The position numbers were made by a program, and so were the translations under genes. Below the pieces are notes generated by a model that was given only the letters and a program-made list of their open reading frames with translations, was not told the origin of the DNA and ran no database searches. A stretch of DNA of 64,000 nucleotides from Lachnospiraceae bacterium (GTDB taxonomy: Bacteria; Bacillota; Clostridia; Lachnospirales; Bianqueaceae), in NCBI GenBank assembly GCA_022794035.1, contig JAAWDX010000001.1, forward strand, positions 1 to 64,000. Direction: 5' to 3'. Positions 26,011-34,248 of this stretch are shown here, piece by piece. Position 1 is the stretch's first letter. Each line of letters starts with the position of its first letter.

Positions 26011-27030
26011 TTACTTTTTCAATTCCACAACGCGGCCCTCTGCCTGCGCCTGATAGGCAGCCTCCGCTACCTGCTGGATATGCATCCCTTCCGTAAGCGG
26101 CACCGGCACTGCCCCGCCTGTCAGAACAGCCTCCGCGAAGCTTTCGATCTCCTTTTGATATAAATTTCCAAAGTCATCCTGCAGCGGCAGTACCTGCCGC
26201 TTACCCTGCTCATCGATATAAAACGCCTTTGGATCGCCTGCCTCTGCCTGACCGATGCTGCCCTGTATGAGCACCGTCCCCTTGGTCCCGTAAACCTCGA
26301 GCAGGTTACCGCCCGGGGCGGCATGCATATTGAATGCACCGTCGATATAGGCTACCGTGCCGTTTTCGAGCTGAATCAAAAGATTGCACACGTCATCCAC
26401 GTCGTAGCTGAAGGTCCGTGTCTCGGTAAATCCGGTGATACGCTTTACGGGACTGTTTACAATATATTCGATGACATCGATGTTGTGGATCCCTACGTCC
26501 ATCAGCGCGCCGCCGCCGGATAGCGCCTTTTGCTGCCGCCAGCAATTGGGCAGATCCGGATACCAGAAGATCTGCTGCGCACGCGCAGAAACGATCTGGC
26601 CAAGCACGCCCTGCGCAATCAGCTCGCGCAGCTGCCGGTGGTAAGTATGAAAGCGCATCATAAAGCCCACGCCGATCTGCACGCCGGCTGCTTCGCAGGC
26701 CGCGAGCATCTGCGCGCATTCTTCTGCCGTGCGCCCCGCCGGCTTCTCCACCAAAATATGCTTGCCGGCTGCCGCCGCTGCCTTCACCTGCTCCAGATGG
26801 GCGAATACGGGCGACGCGATGTACACCGCATCGATCTGCTCATCGGCCAGCAACGCATCAGCGCTTACATAGCCCTTTACGCCATACTGCTGCGTCATCT
26901 CAGCCAGCAGCTTCTCATTTACGTCCATGATGGCGGTAAGCTCCGCATTTTGCGCCAGCACAATCCCCGGAATCGTCCGCGTGCGCGCGATTCCTCCGGC
27001 GCCAATCACACCAAATCGTAGTTTTTTCAT
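26011..27030 (-). CDS. Gfo/Idh/MocA-family NAD(P)-dependent oxidoreductase
   Basis: 339 residues with the Rossmann motif GVIGAGGIARTRTIPG, the EKPAGRTAEE segment carrying the conserved lysine, and a C-terminal alpha/beta domain (GGGALMDVGIHNIDVIEY). These enzymes oxidise or reduce sugars, inositols and related polyols. Start at 27030 follows AAGGAG; a longer frame to 27090 crosses a promoter. It sits between the MutS2-like gene and the kinase-like gene. Confidence 0.85.
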   Translation of the reverse strand: MKKLRFGVIGAGGIARTRTIPGIVLAQNAELTAIMDVNEKLLAEMTQQYGVKGYVSADALLADEQIDAVYIASPVFAHLEQVKAAAAAGKHILVEKPAGRTAEECAQMLAACEAAGVQIGVGFMMRFHTYHRQLRELIAQGVLGQIVSARAQQIFWYPDLPNCWRQQKALSGGGALMDVGIHNIDVIEYIVNSPVKRITGFTETRTFSYDVDDVCNLLIQLENGTVAYIDGAFNMHAAPGGNLLEVYGTKGTVLIQGSIGQAEAGDPKAFYIDEQGKRQVLPLQDDFGNLYQKEIESFAEAVLTGGAVPVPLTEGMHIQQVAEAAYQAQAEGRVVELKK

Positions 27031-27061
27031 CTTGAATCCGATCTCCTTCTGCTTTTTTCCT

Positions 27062-27090
27062 ATCATATCACTTACCGCCCGATTTTCCAA
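27062..27090 (-). promoter_or_regulatory. Internal promoter before the Gfo/Idh gene
   Basis: On the minus strand TTGGAA (27090-27085) and TATGAT (27067-27062), 17-base spacer, between the MutS2-like stop and the Gfo/Idh start. Confidence 0.55.
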
Positions 27091-27104
27091 CCTTTTCTTA
27101 ACCC

Positions 27105-28991
27105 TTATTCTTCCTTTTGCTCAATCACCAGGCCCTCCACGTGATGCTTGCTCATCTGGTGGCGCGCTTTTCTGGTCTCTACGGAGTCAAAGATAATCGA
27201 AAAATCATAATCTGGCGGATAGAGCTCCGAAGCCGGCGCCAGCAGCTTAACCCGTTTATAGGAAACCGGCCTCTTATGCCCCTTGACCTGTACGATCAGC
27301 GTCCCCTCCTCATCCTCAGGCCGGTACACAATGCCGACCTCCTTCTGCGGGTACACCATCACGCTGTCTCCCATTTTAAACTCGGCCTGATGGCGCCGAT
27401 CTGCCGCCTGCCGCTGCAGCTTTGGTCCGCGGCTTCGCGGCCGCATTCTATCGGGCTCCTCTGCGGCTGTCAGCTTGCCCTCGTACGCCACCTCGCGCGC
27501 ACGGCGCAGGATCTCCTCTCCAAAGCCTAATCTTTTCGCGATATGAAGTGCGCAGCTCTCGCCCGCCTTGCCCATTTCCAGCCGGTACAGCGGCTGCAGC
27601 GACTCCCGGTCAAACGCCATGCGCGCATTCACCACGCCCGGCGTCTGCTCGGCAAAGCTCTTCACCTCCGGGTAATGCGTCGTCACCAAAAACAGACAGC
27701 CCCTGCGGCGCAGCTCCTCCAAAACCGCAATCGCCAGCCCCATCCCCTCTGCTGGGTCCGTCCCTGAACCCAGCTCATCCAGCAGCACCAGACTCTGCTC
27801 ATTGACCTTTTCCAAAATCTCCTTCACATTTGTCATGTGCGCCGAAAACGTGGACAGATTCTCCGAAATGCTTTGTCCGTCCCCAATATCGCACAGATAC
27901 TGACTATGCATGCACAGATATGTCCCCTCTGCTGCCGGCACATGCAGCCCGCACTGTGCCATCATTGACAGCAAGCCCACTGTTTTGAGCGCCACCGTTT
28001 TACCGCCCGTATTGGGTCCCGTAATCGTCACCCCCTGACGGTCCGTCCCCATGCTGAGCTCCAGCGGCACGCATTTCTCCTTTGGAATGAGCGGATGCCT
28101 GCCCTGCCGAATCTCTATGCGCCGCTCCATGCCCATCTGCGGCGCGCAGGCGCCAAGAGCCTGACTAAGCCTGCCTTTCGCAAAGATGAAGTCAAGCTCT
28201 TCCATCACCTGCTGATTGGCGCGGATCAGCTCCGCCTCCTGTGCTACGGCATCGGTCAGCGTATACAGAATCCGCAGCACCTCATTTTCTTCTTCCAGCA
28301 GCAGCGTCAGAATCTGCTGTGTCAGCTCCGTCACTGCTGCTGGCTCAATGAAGCAGGTGCTGCCGCTAGCAGAGTAATCGACCACCGTTCCAGGCATGCG
28401 TCCTTTCATTTCACGCTTAACGGGCAGCGTATAGCGTCCGTTTCGCTTAACAGGATACGCATCGGAAAATATGGACTTCTGCGTGCGCAGCAGGGAGCCC
28501 AACTTTTGCTGCACTTTTTCTTCAAGCCGTTCTATGCTGCGGCGTATATCAAAAAGCTGCGTGCTGGCTCTGTCCTGTACCCGATCCCCCTGAATGGCTT
28601 CTAATATGTCATTTTGCAGCTGCGGCACCCCCTGCAGCGCTGCCCCATAGGAATGCATGACCGGATCCTCGGAGCGCTTTAAATATCCCTCCATCCGCTG
28701 ACAAGCGGTGATGAAACCGCTTATGCCTAAGAGCTGTGCTGGCGTGAGTACACTGCCAGCTTCGCTGAGAGCGAGGATTTTGTCAATTTCCGGCATTGCC
28801 GTGAGAGGCGGTGTACCGCAGGCATCGAGCGTCTGTCTGGCACGGGTGGTTTCTTCCATCTGGCTGTAGCATAGTCCTTCTGCCAGTGCGGGGCTGAGAC
28901 TTAAAAGACGCGCCCTTGCGCCCTCGGACATGGCGTAATCGCTGAGCTGGTTTTTGATTTTGTCAAATTCTAATATGATTTCTGTATTCAT
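27105..28991 (-). CDS. MutS2-type ATPase lacking the Smr domain
   Basis: 628 residues. The order fits the MutS2 branch of MutS: N-terminal lever/clamp-like helical region, then Walker A TGPNTGGKT (about 324-332), Walker B LVLLDELGSGTDPAEG and the dimer-interface histidine VTTHYPEV, followed by a KOW-like beta segment (KMGDSVMVYPQKEVGIVYRPEDEEG). Ordinary MutS2 is about 780-790 residues and ends with an Smr nuclease domain; that domain is absent here. MutS2 is known in Bacillus subtilis to act on stalled ribosomes as well as DNA. Start 28991 follows AGGAGG. A leader peptide and terminator precede it. Confidence 0.85.
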   Translation of the reverse strand: MNTEIILEFDKIKNQLSDYAMSEGARARLLSLSPALAEGLCYSQMEETTRARQTLDACGTPPLTAMPEIDKILALSEAGSVLTPAQLLGISGFITACQRMEGYLKRSEDPVMHSYGAALQGVPQLQNDILEAIQGDRVQDRASTQLFDIRRSIERLEEKVQQKLGSLLRTQKSIFSDAYPVKRNGRYTLPVKREMKGRMPGTVVDYSASGSTCFIEPAAVTELTQQILTLLLEEENEVLRILYTLTDAVAQEAELIRANQQVMEELDFIFAKGRLSQALGACAPQMGMERRIEIRQGRHPLIPKEKCVPLELSMGTDRQGVTITGPNTGGKTVALKTVGLLSMMAQCGLHVPAAEGTYLCMHSQYLCDIGDGQSISENLSTFSAHMTNVKEILEKVNEQSLVLLDELGSGTDPAEGMGLAIAVLEELRRRGCLFLVTTHYPEVKSFAEQTPGVVNARMAFDRESLQPLYRLEMGKAGESCALHIAKRLGFGEEILRRAREVAYEGKLTAAEEPDRMRPRSRGPKLQRQAADRRHQAEFKMGDSVMVYPQKEVGIVYRPEDEEGTLIVQVKGHKRPVSYKRVKLLAPASELYPPDYDFSIIFDSVETRKARHQMSKHHVEGLVIEQKEE

Positions 28992-29019
28992 GATTGCCTC
29001 CTGGTTGTTTGCTGTACAT

Positions 29020-29111
29020 AAAAAAGCCCGCAGTGCTACCTTTACACTGCGGGCGGAAAATCCCACGCAAAAAAGACCCAAATGGGCGGCGTACGCCGGC
29101 TGTAAAGGTAG
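29020..29111 (-). promoter_or_regulatory. Terminator/antiterminator leader of the MutS2-type gene
   Basis: On the minus strand GCCCGCAGTG and CACTGCGGGC (29026-29035, 29045-29054) form a perfect 10-base stem followed by TTTTTT, between promoter and start codon. Its 9-base loop plus two stem bases, TGTAAAGGTAG, is the exact complement of CTACCTTTACA at 29111-29101, which follows a tiny open frame by six bases. The two pairings compete, the usual layout of a ribosome-sensing attenuator. Confidence 0.78.
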
Positions 29112-29117
29112 AAGTTC

Positions 29118-29147
29118 TTATTTTACCAATACAGTACTATCCGACAT
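29118..29147 (-). CDS. Nine-residue leader peptide
   Basis: ATG at 29147, stop TAA at 29120-29118, encoding MSDSTVLVK. GGGAGG (29159-29154) lies seven bases before the ATG, an excellent site. A ribosome at the stop codon would cover the antiterminator strand CTACCTTTACA. Too short to show coding statistics; support comes from its position and binding site. Confidence 0.65.
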   Translation of the reverse strand: MSDSTVLVK

Positions 29148-29180
29148 AAACAGCCTCCCTTTCGTCTTATGATTGGCTTT

Positions 29181-29209
29181 AGTATAGGTTTTTGTATGCG
29201 GTTCGTCAA
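29181..29209 (-). promoter_or_regulatory. Promoter of the MutS2-type operon
   Basis: On the minus strand TTGACG (29209-29204) and TATACT (29186-29181), 17-base spacer; transcript starts near 29174, before the leader peptide. Confidence 0.78.
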
Positions 29210-29241
29210 GGGTGAGAATGGTTATAGACGTTTGCGCTCCT

Positions 29242-29270
29242 TTGCATGGATGCTTATTCTCTGCTATACT
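29242..29270 (+). promoter_or_regulatory. Promoter of the GNAT gene
   Basis: TTGCAT (29242-29247) and TATACT (29265-29270), 17-base spacer; divergent from the MutS2-type promoter. Confidence 0.6.
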
Positions 29271-29301
29271 GAATAAAAATATGCTGAAGGAGGCTATGAA
29301 T

Positions 29302-29808
29302 ATGCCGCAGCTGGAGCTTGTGCCTGTGCAGGCGGAGCAGAAGGAGATTCTGCGTAACCTGCTGGAGAAATATATGTATGAGTTTTCGCAGTATGAGCTG
29401 TGTGATGTGAATGCGCTTGGCTTATATGATTACCCTTATTTGGATTACTACTGGACTGAAAAGAATCGCTGGGCCTTTTTTATTAAGGCAGACGGTAAGC
29501 TGGCCGGCTTTGTGATGGTGAATGATTTTCCGGAGGCGGATGAGCCTACGGATTATTCTCTCTCTGAGTTTTTTATTCTGTATAAATACCGGCGCGCTGG
29601 CGTGGGCCGCTGGGCGGTGAAGGAGATTTTTGATCGCTTTCACGGGCGCTGGCAGCTGCGCCGCCATCCGCATAATCTGCCCAGTGTTTATTTCTGGGAC
29701 CGGGTGATTGCCGAGTATACGGGCGGAAATTTTAGGCTTGAGCGGGGCTACCAAAAGGCGCTTTATCCGGATGGTACGCCCAGTGATATTTTCTTTTTTG
29801 AGACATGA
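29302..29808 (+). CDS. GNAT-family acetyltransferase
   Basis: 168 residues. LSEFFILYKYRRAGVGRWAVKEIFDRF is the acetyl-CoA site; the late NLPSVYFWDRVIAEYTGGNF pattern is common to a small clostridial GNAT group. Start 29302 is chosen because AAGGAGG lies eight bases upstream; ATG 29296 is too close. Its own promoter and terminator make it a single-gene unit. Substrate unknown. Confidence 0.75.
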   Translation: MPQLELVPVQAEQKEILRNLLEKYMYEFSQYELCDVNALGLYDYPYLDYYWTEKNRWAFFIKADGKLAGFVMVNDFPEADEPTDYSLSEFFILYKYRRAGVGRWAVKEIFDRFHGRWQLRRHPHNLPSVYFWDRVIAEYTGGNFRLERGYQKALYPDGTPSDIFFFET

Positions 29809-29814
29809 GGATGA

Positions 29815-29847
29815 GGGGATTCTGCAAGTGCAGAGTCCCCTGTTTTT
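29815..29847 (+). terminator. Intrinsic terminator
   Basis: GGGGATTCTGC (29815-29825) pairs with GCAGAGTCCCC (29830-29840) with one mismatch, then TGTTTTT. Confidence 0.85.
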
Positions 29848-29950
29848 ATGGTGCTGGAGGGGGATGGGAGGATGTTATCGTCCTCCTTTTGTTTACTATA
29901 CTCGTATGAGGAGTAATGTTCCGCTCAGTTACGGTATAAATGCCAGGCAT

Positions 29951-30901
29951 ATTTCCACTCACACACCTCTTGCGAGGTGTGACCTGCGCTGCCAGTTGGT
30001 GATATTCGTTTCCACGCCATTTCTACTCACACACCTCCGCAATGGTTTTGCGTATCCATAGTCCGCCATATAATTTCTACTCACGCACCTCATGCGAGGT
30101 GTGACGATACCATGAACGGACTTGAAACCGCCATGACCGATTCCTACTCACACACCTCTTGCGAGGTGTGACATTCGGCATCTGGTAGCATTTCGGTATC
30201 TGCAAAATTTCTACTCACACACCTCTTGCGAGGTGTGACGCAATCAACCGGCTGCTGCAGACAATGAAGGAAGATTTCTACTCACACACCTCTTGCGAGG
30301 TGTGACATCATCGCAAGTGATTTTGATGGGGTTGCCAATAATTTCTACTCACACACCTCTTGCGAGGTGTGACCATAATACACACCGTTATCATCGGCGA
30401 CCTTTGATTTCTACTCACACACCTCTTGCGAGGTGTGACTTCTGGTGAAGGCTATGGATCAATCGCAAAAAGATTTCTACTCACACACCCCTTGCGAGGT
30501 GTGACGGACAGCGCCTCCACAATGGACCCCATACTAAATTTCTACTCACACACCTCTTGCGAGGTGTGACAGCTCCCTTTGATATATCCGAAAAAGCATC
30601 GTTATTTCTACTCACACACCTCTTGCGAGGTGTGACATGGAATGGGTCGGTATGTAGTGCGTGTGGGAAATTTCTACTCACACACCTCTTGCGAGGTGTG
30701 ACATCACTGGCCAGCGGCTTAAACACTCCATCATTAATTTCTACTCACACACCTCTTGCGAGGTGTGACATGATGCGTACACGGAAATGACAGATTCTGC
30801 AATTTCTACTCACACACCTCTTGCGAGGTGTGACGATCTTACCGAAGAGACGGTTGTCGTTGAGGGTAATTTCTACTCACACACCTCTTGCGAGGTGTGA
30901 C
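29951..30901 (-). CRISPR. Type I-C CRISPR array, 15 repeats and 14 spacers
   Basis: The 33-base repeat (plus strand ATTTCTACTCACACACC then TCTTGCGAGGTGTGAC) starts at 29951, 30019, 30073, 30140, 30207, 30274, 30341, 30407, 30473, 30538, 30604, 30670, 30737, 30802 and 30869. Spacers are 32-35 bases. Read on the minus strand the repeat ends in a GAAAT handle, as in type I-C, so transcription runs from 30901 down, the same way as the cas genes. The first four repeats (29951-30172) are degenerate; the second keeps only 19 bases. This marks the old, leader-distal end. Confidence 0.97.
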
Positions 30902-31045
30902 CGCAAAATATTGTAGTTTTGCAACTCTCACTTCTATATCATGAGGTCGACTCTTACTTAAGGTATCGTTTTCTTAAATTTTTCTACGATATTACGTCAA
31001 TTTTCGGGTGAACCTCCTAGGGATTTCACACTACCATAGGTTCGC
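30902..31045 (-). promoter_or_regulatory. CRISPR leader
   Basis: A 144-base AT-rich gap between the cas2 stop and the first intact repeat, the place where new spacers would enter. On the minus strand GGCGAACCTATGG and CCTAGGAGGTTCACC (around 31010-31045) form an imperfect hairpin just after cas2. I cannot identify the array promoter with confidence; TTGACG occurs near 30996. Confidence 0.7.
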
Positions 31046-31336
31046 CTAAATGATAATAACCCCTTCAGGATTATAAGTTTGTTTGATTCCGATATGTTCT
31101 ACCCTCTTTTCCCATTTATTTCCCAAATAATAAAATCGCAGACTATCCTTTTCTCTATCGATTATTTTAAGCAGTCTATCTTTCAATTTCAAAAACTGAG
31201 AATAATCCAGATCTGCTTCAAATACAGAGTTCTGTACCCTCTGCGCATGATTTTGACACTCCTTTGCGATCTTTCTCAAGCGCCATCGTCCTCCATCATC
31301 AGATGTGGAAACATCGTAGCTAATCAGTACCATCAT
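31046..31336 (-). CDS. cas2: Cas2 integration nuclease subunit
   Basis: 96 residues, normal length. MMVLISYDVSTSDDGGRWRLRKIAKECQNHAQRVQNSVFEADL has the conserved N-terminal aspartate strand and the ferredoxin-like fold pattern of Cas2. It joins Cas1 in the spacer-integration complex. It is last in the cas operon, 24 bases after cas1 and next to the leader. Confidence 0.95.
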   Translation of the reverse strand: MMVLISYDVSTSDDGGRWRLRKIAKECQNHAQRVQNSVFEADLDYSQFLKLKDRLLKIIDREKDSLRFYYLGNKWEKRVEHIGIKQTYNPEGVIII

Positions 31337-31360
31337 GCGGCAAAATCCCTCCTTCCTTCA

Positions 31361-32383
31361 TCACAATGATTTTATCAAAAAGCAGGGATATTCCTCCAAA
31401 TCCCCCCGGATATATTTTGCCAGCAGATTACTTTGTACATAGGGAATTAACCCAAATGGTATTTTCTGCTTTAAAAATGGATGCGTCACAGCTGTTCGCT
31501 TTTTCTCCTGCCATTCCTTCAATACCTTCTTTCTACCCTCATCGCTTAACCAAACCGCTCCTGATATTTGCGTATCAAAATCCTTTTCATTGACGATCTT
31601 CAGATTGATCAATGTTAAAACAAACCTTTCAACAAGGCTCCTCGTCTCTTCAATCAAATCACACGCCAGAGATACTCTGCCGCTTCTGGCAGAATGCAAA
31701 AAGCCAATATAGCTATCAAGCCCCACTGTTTCAAGTGCAGAAGCATATTCGGAGGTATATAACGTATAGACAAAAGATAGCATCGCATTTACAGGATCGA
31801 ACGGCGGCCTCTTACTTCTATATTCAAACGAAAACGATGCATTTGTCATAAGACTATTAAAAATGGAAAAATAACTTCTTGCACAGTTTCCTTCGATCCC
31901 CATAATCTCTTCGGCAGATTCCGCCTCGTAGATTTTAAGAATTCCCTCTTTCAAAGTATCAATTGTTTGATTGATATCACTATCTGAACGTAGATTCGGC
32001 CTATCGTGCTGCGATCTCTTAATTGTCTGTATGCAATTGCTCAATTTAGCAGCAATCGTATTTTGGGCAAGCAATATCCCCTTTGCTCTAAAGACATCAA
32101 TCTGTGCTATCCTCAAAAAGACATTTCCCTTTGTTTCCCCGCATACCTTCGCTAAAAATTTGCCGCTAGGAGAAATAAAATTGATCGAAATGCATTGGCT
32201 CACACATTTTCCCATCACCGCCGGTGAACAGCCGATATAGCTAAAGCATACAATGTTCTCAATATTATCAAAGGGAATTCTAAATTTGTCCTCCTCTTCC
32301 ATTTTGCAGACGAGATTTTCGCCATCTAAACACAGATATGCATTTTCATTTGTGATATAAAGCGTATTTAATAGTCTTCTCAT
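31361..32383 (-). CDS. cas1: Cas1 integrase, type I-C
   Basis: 340 residues. The catalytic glutamate lies in IEGNCARSYF, the histidine in GFLHSARSGRVSLACDLIEE with the acidic residue close by. The N-terminal beta domain (LNTLYITNENAYLCLDGENLV) fits the I-C subgroup (Cas1c). It integrates pre-spacers at the leader end. Overlaps cas4 by four bases. Confidence 0.96.
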   Translation of the reverse strand: MRRLLNTLYITNENAYLCLDGENLVCKMEEEDKFRIPFDNIENIVCFSYIGCSPAVMGKCVSQCISINFISPSGKFLAKVCGETKGNVFLRIAQIDVFRAKGILLAQNTIAAKLSNCIQTIKRSQHDRPNLRSDSDINQTIDTLKEGILKIYEAESAEEIMGIEGNCARSYFSIFNSLMTNASFSFEYRSKRPPFDPVNAMLSFVYTLYTSEYASALETVGLDSYIGFLHSARSGRVSLACDLIEETRSLVERFVLTLINLKIVNEKDFDTQISGAVWLSDEGRKKVLKEWQEKKRTAVTHPFLKQKIPFGLIPYVQSNLLAKYIRGDLEEYPCFLIKSL

Positions 32384-33021
32384 GGTTCCTTCCTCATCAC
32401 CCTCTCAATCTCTTTTCTAACATTGATCAAAGACCTCGCCTTCGGCATACAAATATCTGCAAATGAACATCCACTGCAGCGCTGCCCCTCTGGTATCGGT
32501 GGAACCGTTCCACTTTTAATGTAGCTTCTCATCTGCTTTATGACTTCCCTCAGCTTCATATCATATTCAGCATAATTTTCCCTAAGAGGGAGCCTATATC
32601 GTTTTTTAACATCTCCATAATATAAAGCTCCCTCACAATCACAATCAAATACGTAATCAACGCATATTTTTTGTGCAAACACCTGCATCGAATCATCAAA
32701 ATTGTATTCCTGATTCTTAGGCTTAGTAGGCTTATATTCGACGATTACAAACTTTCCGTCTCCCCCTACCTCTAGGCAATCTGTCTTTCCATACAGTCCA
32801 TATGCCTCCTCATCGTTATATATCGACACAGAGGTATAGCATTTCCCCCTCACCGAGGAATAGGCAGCCTTTTCATCATGCACTCTCTCATGCATAATAT
32901 TAGCTTTTGTAACAAACATATTTTCTGCCCATGCCTGCTCTATTTCTGTTAAGCCCCATCGATGAGCGCAGTATAAATAATGCTGTATTGAACGTATGGA
33001 TATGTCATTTGCCTCTATCAT
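32380..33021 (-). CDS. cas4: Cas4 exonuclease
   Basis: 213 residues with the RecB-type nuclease motif (GKTDCLEV then VIVEYKPTKPK) and the four cysteines of the iron-sulfur cluster: one in HYLYCAHRW and three in RCSGCSFADIC. In type I-C it trims pre-spacers and selects for the PAM together with Cas1-Cas2. Overlaps both neighbours by four bases. Confidence 0.95.
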   Translation of the reverse strand: MIEANDISIRSIQHYLYCAHRWGLTEIEQAWAENMFVTKANIMHERVHDEKAAYSSVRGKCYTSVSIYNDEEAYGLYGKTDCLEVGGDGKFVIVEYKPTKPKNQEYNFDDSMQVFAQKICVDYVFDCDCEGALYYGDVKKRYRLPLRENYAEYDMKLREVIKQMRSYIKSGTVPPIPEGQRCSGCSFADICMPKARSLINVRKEIERVMRKEP

Positions 33022-33866
33022 AGCTTTTCTATCAGCTCTACACCCGATGGCATTTCCTGATCCACAGCAATCTCATAATCATTAAAGCTACGAGGAATAT
33101 TGGAAAGCTCTTTGACCGATATTTTATCAAATAATATATGTGACGGGCAGTTACCCAAGATATGCTCATGCTTAAATACAAATAATTTTCGCATACACAT
33201 CTTTCCTCTTGCTGCGCTGTGATCATTTTCAAACATGTTGATAATCGCTTCCCATAACAGCTCAACATCCTCTTCGCTTAAATCCGTTACTTTATTGGCA
33301 AGATTCGCCGAAATATATCCTTCCGCACGATAAAGGGCATACGGCACAAAGCTCTTTCGGGCCATTTCTGTCTTACCCTTATTCATACGATCTTCCGTGG
33401 TTTTCGCTTGTCTTGTAATCGCAATTTCCTGAATATTGATCGGAGATATACTTTTGGCAAAGTTAATCTGCACCGGTCCTCTTACAATTCCACATGGATT
33501 ATCACCTGTAGACATAACCGCGCCAAAGGCTCTAACATCAAAATAGTTTTTGCACATAAAATCGCGCGCTTTCTTCTCATCATCCGGGTCTTTACTTTTA
33601 TGCTCTATGTTTTGGGCATCATAGGCTTCTGTAAACTTTGCATTTAAGGGACGGTCTGCCTTTATTAAAATATTATATCCCGCTTCCCCTTCCTTCATCA
33701 GCTCTACATAATTTCTGATTTTACGTTTGATACAAACATCCGTTATGTATCCAAGGCCTGTTTCCGCATCAATCCGGGGAGTATTGCCTGCATCGGGATC
33801 TCCGTTAGGGTTTCCGTTCTCAACATCAAAAAACATTACAAACTCATATCTGTTCTGAATTGCCAT
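33018..33866 (-). CDS. cas7: Cas7c backbone protein (Csd2)
   Basis: 282 residues. The N-terminal YEFVMFFDVENGNPNGDPDAGNTPR-like segment is diagnostic of Csd2/Csh2-type Cas7. It forms the helical crRNA-binding backbone of Cascade. Start at 33866 follows GGAGGAG and directly follows the cas8c stop; the longer frame to 33962 runs inside cas8c. Confidence 0.95.
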   Translation of the reverse strand: MAIQNRYEFVMFFDVENGNPNGDPDAGNTPRIDAETGLGYITDVCIKRKIRNYVELMKEGEAGYNILIKADRPLNAKFTEAYDAQNIEHKSKDPDDEKKARDFMCKNYFDVRAFGAVMSTGDNPCGIVRGPVQINFAKSISPINIQEIAITRQAKTTEDRMNKGKTEMARKSFVPYALYRAEGYISANLANKVTDLSEEDVELLWEAIINMFENDHSAARGKMCMRKLFVFKHEHILGNCPSHILFDKISVKELSNIPRSFNDYEIAVDQEMPSGVELIEKL

Positions 33867-33867
33867 C

Positions 33868-34248
33868 TTAAAGCTCCTCCACTTTTTCATTATTCTGCTT
33901 TGGTTTATAAAATTCATTGTACTGCTGATAATATCCGACCATAAATTTCCCTTGCTCTGCAAGCATCAATATACCGGGAAACTCGTCATCGATGCAATCG
34001 ATAATCTCTTGCATCAATTTTTTATAATAGATTCTTTTGGACTCCCCTAACTTTTTTAAATGATATTGCGCTAACCTTAATAGCTTGGGAAATACCAGCA
34101 TTGGCTTTACTGATGCCGATGCAAAAAAGGCATCCTTGATCGCACTATTAAGACTTCCCCCTGAGACATCCTCCTGCAACTTCTCCAGAACAGCAAAAAG
34201 CCGTCCGCAAAGATATGCCTGATTGGTATTCGCTTTGTCCAGTGACAC
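33868..34248 (-). CDS. cas11c: Cas11c small subunit from an internal start in cas8c
   Basis: An in-frame GTG at 34248 (codon 482 of cas8c, sequence VSLDKANTNQ) is preceded by AGGAGG (34262-34257) with an eight-base spacer. Translation from there gives a 126-residue, mostly helical protein. Internal translation of Cas11 from the 3' part of cas8c is established for type I-C systems; the site here fits in position and size. Confidence 0.72.
   Translation of the reverse strand: MSLDKANTNQAYLCGRLFAVLEKLQEDVSGGSLNSAIKDAFFASASVKPMLVFPKLLRLAQYHLKKLGESKRIYYKKLMQEIIDCIDDEFPGILMLAEQGKFMVGYYQQYNEFYKPKQNNEKVEEL

Noticed and set aside
30481..30726. 81-codon frame with a repeated VTPRKRCVSRN peptide
   Set aside because: It is the translation of CRISPR repeats.
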